A stretch of DNA of 64,000 nucleotides from positions 33,260,385 to 33,324,384 of the forward strand of contig NC_056759.1 in NCBI RefSeq assembly GCF_018687715.1, in the 5' to 3' direction. The position numbers and the translations under genes were made by a program. The DNA is from Carya illinoinensis (Eukaryota > Streptophyta > Magnoliopsida > Fagales > Juglandaceae). A model generated the notes under the pieces. That model saw only the letters and a list, made by a program, of their open reading frames with translations, searched no databases and had not been told where the DNA came from. Below are positions 55,588 to 64,000 of this stretch, one piece after another. The number at the start of each line of letters is the position of its first letter. The stretch's first letter is position 1.

Positions 55588-58230
55588 CAATTCACTTTGG
55601 ATAACATGTTAGACTTTTTTTTTTTTTTTTAATTATTATTAAAAACCTCCGAAACAGCTGTCATATGAGACAGTGTTTTTGAGAATATTCCATCATATTC
55701 TTGTAGTTCTTTTTGAATAAACCGAGCATTGTATTTTATTTAAACTAAATTAATATTTATTTTTTTCTTTGAGAGTATTTTTTTAAAATACTTCTTTCCT
55801 TTGTCAATTGTCACTCCTTAATTTGTTGAGCCATTAATTTATACCTAAATCGCAAAAAAGTCAACATCGAAAGATCAAATATTTGATTTAGAAGAGGAAA
55901 GAAATCTGGCTAATGGGGTATGTTTCAAATGAAAATATATTTATTGTGGTATGTAAGTATCGCTCATTTTTTTAAAAAAAATAGTAAATTTAAGATTCAC
56001 ATAAAAAATTATTATTTTAATAATAAACCTTATCTTTTTTAAAAGAAATGTAAGAGTATTGCATATTCTAACACTGTATCTAGTATTATAATTGAAAAAA
56101 AAAAAATTATTTATCATTTTTATATTACACACTTATTTTTATTTTATTTTTTATTTTAATGTGTAACATAAGAATGATCAGTAAAATATCCCATCAAAGA
56201 AAGTGAGAGATGGCATTGAAAAGCATGGAGGCCATGAATGGCTCATGAAATTGCCACCTCGAGGACCTGCTACATGAATTGGTGCAACAAATGCACCTAA
56301 AATGTAACGTCTCTTGAGATAATAATTAAAAAAAATAAAACGATAATCCTGCTGTCATAAGTTCATAACCATAGGGCCACGTCTTATTCCCACCAAAAGA
56401 GAGAAAAATCAAGACGTCTAGATGGGGTAAGATTAGGTAGCAGGTGGATTCAAATTCATGCAATTGGAATTTGAATATTGGTAAGTAAGGATGTTAGAGC
56501 GCCACTTGTCTTCGATCATTCTTTTGGGCTTTCTCAACATATCTAGAATAAGTGTGGATGGGCTGCCTAAAGTTTATAATCCATGGGCCAGGAAGATTTG
56601 AGTGTTTACATAAACTTCTTTGGAAATCTATCTTCCCAATTTTAAGTACAGGGCTTTTTTATTGTCTGACAAAATTAAATGGTCCCATACATAAGAGAAA
56701 TAAAGGGACTCTATAGTCTTTAATATTGTTTGTATAGCGTTTTTGGATAGTTAGGATCCCACATGAATATTTAATATTGGGTCTATGCTTATGCATATTA
56801 AATCATGAAATTCGGTCCAACAATTCAAAAGAATTTTAATTTCTTATCTCTTGAAACTTGTTGTATATCCGAAAGATTATATCCTCGTACATTTTTCTTT
56901 ATGTGAACACAGACAGCTGAAATTGGTGTGCACAGGTACATTTTTCATTTTGCAAAGATAGCATTGTATTTGCAATTGTCAAAATTACTTAAATTAGCGT
57001 TGTTATTCTTTCTCAACTTGAATGGAAAAATAAGTTGGATGAAAGATGAAAACACTACAAGTCTACAAAGGAATCAAAAACAAGAATGAAAGTAGGTCAG
57101 GACAAAACTCTTGCCAAGAATTAGGTAATCTAGGTTGTCGAAATCAAAAAGGCCATCCAGTAGCTTGAATTCAGGTTTCCACCCAAGCACTCTCTTTTGC
57201 TTTGTCAATTGAGGCATAGAAATGCTCTCAGGCTCGAGAAATTAAGACAATATATTTCTGTTTTGGAGAAACATTATCTACTTCTCTCGAGTAGTTGTAA
57301 GAGTGTGGATGCTATATGGAGGATCAAAAGCCTCACGAGGCAGAATGTCATTTCTGAAAGAGATAAGTTGTTCTCATTTCATCAAACCTTGAGGACTTTG
57401 ATTTAAGATTACTTTTGTCGTTGGAAATGTAGGGTTAAAGTGATGCTTTCAAATGATTTGAAGAATATACTGAGCTCCTAAACTTAGTGAGCAGATCATC
57501 AAATGTTCATCTTCTGGAGCTCATTCTAGGTTAAAGCTATGGCTTGTTTTTAACAGTTTATACACCTGAGGATGCATGTTAGAGAGAATTTGATTTCAAA
57601 AGAAGAACATCACCACGGGATCATCACATGGTATATTGAAAATTTCACTTCTTATTTTACTATTAGCATAAGATAAATATTCATTTGCAAGACTATTTGA
57701 ACTTTTCCAAAGACCACTAGAGAGAGAGAAAAGGACTTTAGTGAGGGGTGATGTAAACTTTCATGGGATTCAAATACACGAGAATATAGAGATAGTGAAA
57801 GTAGAACTCTTCTACAAAAATGCACCAAAATAGTTGATTGTATTGTCACTCTATCAACTGCAGTTTGAATCCACAGCCAATTGATCCACTTGTAGGATCA
57901 ATGAAAACCGCATTTGCTAATTCTCTCATTTGCTCAAGACATGGACCCAAACGCATGCTTTATCACTCTCTCTTTTTTTTCCCTTTCCATCTCCTCTCTT
58001 TTAGCATTGCAATTACTATGATGAGATTTTTGTATGGAGTACCCTGTCCTATCCTATTGTATCTTTATTTGATTTTAAAAAAAAAAAAAAAAAGACTTCA
58101 GCTTTGCTAACTTAGATAATGCTTTTTTGAATTATCTATCATTTGAAAAAATCATACACATAGAATTTGTATAGATCAAATAGTTTTGTTCCCTTTATTA
58201 TCCTCACAGAAACAGCCAAAAGGTGAAACC
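55588..58230. other. Non-coding part of unit D2
   Basis: Matches 32723-35564. The coding-like relic at 57197-57406 is open here for 69 residues (LRQYISVLEKHYLLLSSSCK, then SERDKLFSFHQTLRTLI). It has no recognised family and no start context. No intact gene. Confidence 0.4.
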
Positions 58231-58447
58231 CAATTTGGATACAAAAGTCCACACAATTCATCTCAACTCATCTTATCTAATTATTACAAACTTTCTAAAT
58301 TCTCATACAAAATGTAATAAACAATTCAACTTTTTCAAATCCCAAAACCATAATAATATTAAAAAATTATATTCTAACAATATGTTATTCAACTTTCAAC
58401 TTTCATATCAACTCATCTCATCTCATCTCAACTCACTATCCAAGCCT
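58231..58447. mobile_element. MITE with TTTGGATA ends (copy in D2)
   Basis: Counterpart of 35565-35774. The right end ACTCACTATCCAAGCC is closer to a perfect inverted repeat than the D1 copy. Confidence 0.6.
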
Positions 58448-58789
58448 CTCCTAATTTATAACTTACCTTGAAGTGGGGAAGTAATTTATTTGTAAATCAG
58501 ACTTGGGTTGAGGTAGACACCGGCTGAAGAGTAGTAAAAATACCTGAGAATCAAATGTAAAAGAAAAGGAACAGCAGGGCATGGTTTTCCTCAAAAATAT
58601 GGTCACATAGTGCATGAACAAAATCAAAGATATATCAACTCCTTACTCCTGCACCAACATGATATGACATGCCAACATGATAGACATGTACTAAATCTTG
58701 AAGTCAAATTCATATATGAATTCACCTTAAAATATTAGTATTAGTCATTTAAGGATCTATTAAAATTTTTTATATAGTTAGGGTCAAAG

Positions 58790-58985
58790 GCTACATTTGG
58801 GTACTCATGTAATCTCAGATGATTTGTAAACAATAATGTTTTGTAAATTTCATTGAGATGTTTTTGAATGTATGAAGTAGGTTGAGATATATTTAACTAT
58901 GTAGAGAAAGTTGAAAAAGTAGTGAGTCCCAACAATAATTGATTTGAGATAAGTTGAGATGGATTTAATATTCAAACATATACTA
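58790..58985. mobile_element. MITE, ACATTTGGGTACTCA type (copy in D2)
   Basis: Counterpart of 36104-36285, with the same terminal words and an extra ATGTAGAGAAAG near 58900. Confidence 0.4.
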
Positions 58986-59850
58986 AATAATAGTTCAAAT
59001 CCAATTTGAATGACCATCAACGATTTCTTATTATTTAGCCGGAAAAAGGCACTTACAATTGCTGATATGTTGTCATAAATCAAATCAAACCAACTTAATG
59101 AGACTGGTTGATTCAAATCTTATGCAAAATAGAAAACACGCTCGCATGTCGAGGAAGAGTCTTTCTATACATCAGCCACTATTCACCCCACACCCCACAC
59201 CTAATGTGGCTTTTGTTTTGTTTTTTTGTTTTTTTTTTTTTTTTTTTTTTTTTTAACCTTACATGTTGAAATGCTCATTTTGAGGAGAAGAGGCCATTTC
59301 GAAATTGCATTCATCCAATCCCGCTTTCACCCCTCCCTCAATCTAGCACCCTGCGTCACTCTCCCTCTACCTAGGGCCACCTCGCGTCGCCCCTCCCTCT
59401 ACCCAGCGACACCTTGAGCTACCCCTCCCTCTACCAAACATTGCCCCGCGTTCACTCTTCCTTCTATCCAGTGCCGCCCACGTTCACTCCTCCCTCTATC
59501 CAACGCCCTATGGCCTTCAATTCATGGCTGATGAGTTCGTGAGATTTGTTTCACTACCCCTTTGCTCAACTTCGTAGGTAACTCCACTACCATTTTTTCT
59601 TCTGTATTAGTGAGTACTACTTGTGTACTGAGATAGGTGAAGGGAGGGAATGAAATTGTATTTATGTTATGGATTTTGTGAGATAGGTATTGCAAATTTT
59701 GGGGCTTAGGGTATGGAGATGCTTGCAAGTTTGTCAATTTTCCGAGTACTTCAAAGTTTTACTAGTCATGTAGTGTGTGGTATTAGATATGGAAAACCCG
59801 TTGAAATATTTGATTTGTTTTGTTTATCTTTATAAGCAATATATATGTGC

Positions 59851-61199
59851 AAGAATCAAACCTATCAAAAATTTATAACTTTTGGTTAAGATTGTGACGT
59901 AGATGAGAAGGGCTCACTTCACTGTGTTGTGGTGGGAACTAGGATGCATTGCCGTGGTCCTTTACACCTTTATCATGGCTTATTTTCCAAAACTCTTGCA
60001 GTTGACATAAGGCTAACGAGAATTTCTAGTAATTATAGTTACATTGAAACAAAAATATCATTACACTAAATCGTACGAACTAAGTACATAGGGTCGTATC
60101 CTGTGTTCACATTATGCTGACAAAGATGAGGACCATTCGATCCTAACTGTGATGTTATGCTCATAGAAATTACAAGATCCTTATAGGATAGTTGAAAACT
60201 ACTAGATATGTTCTCTTCCCATCACATCCTTAAAAGGGTATTTATAATAGAGCAGTGCTATATATAGTCCTCTTAAAGGACTATATTGCAGCCTAATATA
60301 TGAAATGACCAAATTGTCCCCACTTTTAGGCATGAATTAACTACATTACTCCCTCTTTCTTCTACAACCTAAATCCAAAACATTTAAATCTACAGGAATT
60401 TTATTTCTGCCTCTGCATGCCTCCCTCCTGACCCAATCTCCACCATTGATGACCACCCCCAACGAAGACTCCTCAACCATCAACGGCACAACCTCCTCAA
60501 TTACCGACGACCTCCTTGGCCACCATTGATGGAAAGCCAGCTCCCATCGAAAGGTGACTTTTGTCGTTTTCTTTCCATTTTCTTTGACTTTGGTCATTTG
60601 CTAGTTCAATATGAAAGCTTTCACTTCCTGATGAGTGAAGCTCTATTTGTAGTCTTTACTTTTTCTCACTTTGGTCGTTTGCTAGTTGGATATGGTAGCT
60701 TTCACTACATGATGAGTAAAGCTCTATTTGTAGTCTTTACATTTTCTGACTTATGGTTATTTGTTGGTTGGACGAAATTTGTTATGTTCATTTGATGGTC
60801 ATTTTATGGCTATAATATGGTCGTTTGATGATTTGGTTCTTGTTTTTGGGAGTTTAGGACTTTGTGAATGGCTTAATATTATAAACTACATGGCAATAAC
60901 ATGTTCTCACTAGACTGATTAACTTGTAAAAGTTCAGTAATTTTTTGCGAAAAACAACAACACAAAATCAAAGTTGATGGAGTTCCATCCATCAAAGTTG
61001 GTACTAGTGGCCCAACCACTCCGTGTTAAGATCAATAAACAGATCAAAGTTGGGTAGGCATCTTCATTTTTGTCTTTTGGTCCCAATTAATGGATGCAAG
61101 ACTAACTTAAGTACCCACCACAACACAGTGAAGTGAGCCCCTCTCATCTACATCACAATCTTAACCAAAAGTTATAAATCTTTGATAGGTTTGATTCTT
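59851..61199. mobile_element. Element with 86-bp terminal inverted repeats
   Basis: The left arm (59851-59936, starting AAGAATCAAACCTATCAAA) and the right arm (61114-61199) are reverse complements with three mismatches in 86 bases. The 1.35-kb element has a somewhat GC-richer pyrimidine stretch at 60360-60540 and a tandem repeat at 60587-60760. No transposase was recognised, and no target duplication is clear at the present ends. Long inverted repeats suggest a Mutator-like non-autonomous element. A direct inverted-repeat transcript from it would form a long hairpin. Confidence 0.75.
60592..60757. repeat. Two tandem units of about 82 bp inside the long-TIR element
   Basis: CTTTGGTCATTTGCTAGTT to TTTGTAGTCTTTACTTTTTC is followed directly by CTTTGGTCGTTTGCTAGTT to TTTGTAGTCTTTACATTTTC, with a few differences. 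The 89-residue open frame over it simply reflects the repeat. Confidence 0.75.
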
Positions 61200-61637
61200 A
61201 GACGTAGGCACCCCACCACAGGACTTCCATGTTGTCGATCCTTCAAACAGCCAAAGCAGAATGTCAAAAAAAGCTGTGTGTGTGTCCTTCACGTGACCAA
61301 CGACCTTGGATCCTTCAAATCCGACCAACCTCCACTTTCACAGAGTGGTGCGTGTCCTTCACACACCTCCACAGTCCCTAGTGTTCATCCTCTAGTGATT
61401 GACGCTTCTCCTATTTGCTATTTTTCTATTTTTATGTTTCTCCTAACCAAGGACAGTAGAAAAGAGGTAGTAGAAATCTACCGCAGCCAGTCCAAACCAG
61501 CGAAATGTAGCACAACTCACTTCACTATGACTCCCAATTATAGTATTACAGATTGTTTATCGGACTGTATCAAAACCGCTTCAATTGGCTTCCCCTTGTG
61601 GGAAATGGGTGAGGGTTAAGTCATTAGCCCTAGATCC

Positions 61638-61673
<36 letters not shown>

Positions 61674-62064
61674 CTTATATTGTATTTGCTAGTTTGGGTT
61701 AAATGTTGGGGCCTTCCACCCTATTTAATATTGTATCGTATAACTATTAAATATATCTATAATATGCTTGCTTAAAAAAAAGTGAAATGCACCAAACTAA
61801 CAAGTAAATGCAAATGAAGTCAGAAACCACACATTGACTAATGCATAATACATACACTACACTCATCAAACAACTTTTGATGACTATGAAAAATGAATGA
61901 GAGTTGGAAACTCAATCCCCAAGTGTGAACAACATTAAATTGTATGCATAAACTAGACATATTTTGCATCAAAGTTGCAAATCCTCCTAGGCATGGATGC
62001 GGTGAGTACTAACTGATTAGTAGAAAATAAATGTTGCACGCACATAAAATGGTGCTATTGATAT
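61200..62064. other. Intergenic stretch
   Basis: No recognised gene. An AT microsatellite lies near 61640-61671. A long open frame at 61182-61619 starts inside the long-TIR arm and shows no domain. Confidence 0.4.
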
Positions 62065-62394
62065 ATGGCTAACTTTGGATTGTACATAAAATCCTGCTGG
62101 TATATTCCTAACACCATGCTCTTCATGCTCAAGTGTTTGCTATTATTAACCATTGTAAGCTTGACTAGTCCTCTCATTAGCATTCTCAATTTTAGTGTGA
62201 TGGGGGAAGAGGAAGATGGAATGCTACCCAGGCCTTCGACGTCGATTTCACAATCATATGTTGGTCCAATAAATCCATACTACCTGCCATTAATAAGGCC
62301 TCAAAATACATATCGAAATCTAAACATCTACCATGTGGGTAGACAGGTTTATTGTTTAATCCTCACTACCTGCAATGAAAACTTTTCTATATGA
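62065..62394 (+). CDS. Hypothetical small open frame, 109 residues, doubtful
   Basis: ATG-initiated frame. Residues about 17-45 are hydrophobic (LFMLKCLLLLTIVSLTSPLI) and could act as a signal or membrane segment, followed by an acidic patch (GEEEDG). No family recognised, and no promoter or splice context is evident. It may be chance or a remnant. Confidence 0.2.
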   Translation: MANFGLYIKSCWYIPNTMLFMLKCLLLLTIVSLTSPLISILNFSVMGEEEDGMLPRPSTSISQSYVGPINPYYLPLIRPQNTYRNLNIYHVGRQVYCLILTTCNENFSI

Positions 62395-62630
62395 ATAATA
62401 GATGGCACAAACCAATCGAGATCAAATGGACATTGAGAGACTACAATCACATGTCACAAACCCATAAAAAATTCGTCTAGACTACAATCACTAAGTATTT
62501 TTCTGTCACAAACCCAAACCAATTGAGATCAAATAGATTTTTTAGGTTTACGGTAGAAGATATCCTAGTAAGGAAATACTTTGAAAAATACCTTACTGTG
62601 GCGCAAATCTCTGGACACAGATCTCTAGAT

Positions 62631-62634
<4 letters not shown>

Positions 62635-62692
<58 letters not shown>
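62635..62692. repeat. GA microsatellite, 58 bp
   Basis: An uninterrupted AG run of 29 units; the longest simple repeat in the window. Serine/leucine or arginine/glutamate frames over it are artefacts. Confidence 0.95.
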
Positions 62693-62694
<2 letters not shown>

Positions 62695-62971
62695 AAGAGG
62701 AGGCCAATTAGGGCATAATCGATCGCCAGTAAAGAGGGTGAAGGGAGGGGGGAGATGAAGGATTTTGGGAGAAATGATTCAAGGCATGATTTTGGAAAAA
62801 ATCACCAAGAAGATGGGGAGGTGAATACGAGCGAAGGGGAGGGAGAGCTGCAAAAGTAGGGAGGGGGAAATTGCTTGTTTTGTGCTCAAATGGGATTAAG
62901 ATTGGTGGTTTAGGACAAAACTGGTTTATTTGTTAGTGAACCCGAGTTGCCACGTAAGGTGTGGGGTGTAA
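62693..62971. other. Purine-rich non-coding stretch
   Basis: GGGAGG and GAAGG-rich sequence with no gene. Near 62950-62970 the stretch AAGGTGTGGGGTGTAAG is the reverse complement of a segment at about 36505-36530. Confidence 0.35.
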
Positions 62972-63029
62972 GAGCACTCTCAACGGATTATCCAAATGTT
63001 AAAAAACTATACTTTTTAGCTATCAGGCC
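62972..63029. mobile_element. Left end of a Harbinger-like MITE
   Basis: GAGCACTCTCAACGGAT follows TAA, matching the terminus and target type of the element at 42046. It is cut at 63030 by the next element. Confidence 0.45.
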
Positions 63030-64000
63030 TAGGGGTGAGAATCGGCCGGTCCGATCGGTTTGGGTCCAGTCCGGTCCAGTCCACTTTTAGGAGGATTGAA
63101 CTCATTCGGTCCAGTTCCGATCCAGGGGTTTTCCACCCAGGACCGGACCAAATAAAAAAAATAAAAAAATAAATATAATTTATATAAATAATTTTATAAA
63201 TTAATTATATAATTTTTTACTTATACTAATATTTGTAATTATATACTAATAATCTAATATGGTATTAAAAAAAATAATACTAATAGTCTAATATTATAAT
63301 ATACTATAGTTATACTTATACTAATATAGACTATATAGTTATATTAAATACTATAAGTAATACTAATACTAATATATAGCTAAATCACTATAAGTATAAT
63401 TGTATAACTATATATATTTAGTATGAATGTATTATTATATTCTTTAATGTATAACTATAATATATAGTACTACTATATATTAATATATTAACATATTATA
63501 AGAGTTATAGTACAAATTATAATATAGAAATTATAATATACTAAATCACTATAACAATATAACTAATACTAATATATAGCTATACTATTAGTCCACTATT
63601 AATACTATTATATAGTTATACTTTTCACTATAATTAGTATTAATATATAGTTATACAGTTGTACTAATACTATTAGTCTATTATATAGTTTAAGACTCTT
63701 AAGTCTAATATAGACTATATGGTTATAACTAATACTAATATTATTAATACTAATAATGTAGAAAATAGTTATACTAACTGATTGTCAACATAACTAATAC
63801 TACTGATATAATATAGCTATACTAAATTATTAATAGTCTAATACAAATTACTAATAGTTATACTAACTGATTGATTCAACATAATTAATATTACTAATAC
63901 TAGTATAAGTCTATAACTATATATATTACTAATAGTTATAGACTATTAGTATAGTCTATAAGAATCTATTAGTATAGTCTATAAATTCTTATAGACTATA
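63030..64000. mobile_element. CCGG-rich hAT-like element, cut by window end
   Basis: It starts TAGGGGTGAGAATCGGCCGG, then repeated GGTCCAG and CCGGTCC words for about 120 bp. From 63150 the sequence is extremely AT-rich, with many variants of ACTAATACTAATATATAGCT and ATTAGTATAGTCTATA. This is the same architecture as 26017-26925. The right end and target duplication lie outside the window. Confidence 0.6.

Larger units (their letters stand above)
50792..59845. repeat. Segmental duplication unit D2 (contains galactinol synthase 2)
   Basis: Second copy of 28033-36970. It starts at GTGTTGTTTG, fused to the Copia fragment, so it contains TRAPPC4 3' flank but none of its exons. It ends at TAAGCAATATATATGT, directly beside the long-TIR element at 59851. 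Small insertions (for example near 50995-51060) and microsatellite length changes separate the copies. Confidence 0.9.

Noticed and set aside
59220..59252. Long T run, considered as a poly(A) tail of a minus-strand retroposon
   Set aside because: The flanking sequence matches the D1 copy near 36540 continuously on both sides, so it is an expanded homopolymer, not an insertion.
61182..61619. 145-codon plus frame
   Set aside because: It starts inside the arm of the long-TIR element and has no recognisable domain; likely chance.
62477..62711. Frames over the GA microsatellite
   Set aside because: Simple-repeat translation only.
1..64000. CRISPR array, bacterial operons or organellar DNA
   Set aside because: No regular spacer-repeat array, no prokaryote-like gene packing, and no recognisable plastid or mitochondrial genes were seen.

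Overview
This window is nuclear DNA of a flowering plant, almost certainly a woody eudicot. The evidence is spliced genes with GT-AG introns, a plant-type galactinol synthase pair, plant-specific DUF247 gene copies, a nuclear tRNA-Ile, and a dense load of plant transposons (Gypsy, Copia, L1-type LINE, hAT, MULE-like, Harbinger-like, Helitron). The style of the small MITEs suggests Fagales/Juglandaceae, but that is an impression, not something proven here.

Layout. 1-2046 is the 3' end of a decayed Ty3/Gypsy element. 2047-5884 is a duplicated non-coding block carrying a MULE-like MITE and a Helitron. 5899-11556 is an almost complete L1-type LINE on the minus strand with a perfect target-site duplication. 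11557-22616 is a repeat-rich DUF247 region: one N-terminal relic, one full-length pseudogene (A), a hAT transposase fragment and a 1.5-kb retroposon. 22617-28004 holds the intact single-copy genes: tRNA-Ile(AAU) on minus and, head-to-head 125 bp away, TRAPPC4/TRS23 on plus, whose 4.3-kb second intron carries a decayed LINE that itself contains two DNA transposons. 28963-30687 is galactinol synthase copy 1 (minus).

36970-45260 is mostly decayed sequence with DUF247 pseudogene B and a truncated tRNA relic. 45261-49688 repeats the left-hand blocks (partial Gypsy LTR, non-coding block, DUF247 pseudogene C). 49689-50791 is a Copia 5' fragment. 50792-59845 is a second copy of 28033-36970 and includes galactinol synthase copy 2 (51807-53530). 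59851-61199 is an element with 86-bp terminal inverted repeats. The window ends in a CCGG-rich hAT-like element cut by the window edge.

Working genes are few: two galactinol synthases (first committed step of raffinose-family oligosaccharide synthesis), one TRAPP subunit and one tRNA. Everything else recognised is transposon, relic or duplicated spacer. The most informative aspect is that the duplicated blocks supply matched empty sites, so several transposon insertions can be delimited to the base and ordered relative to the duplications.
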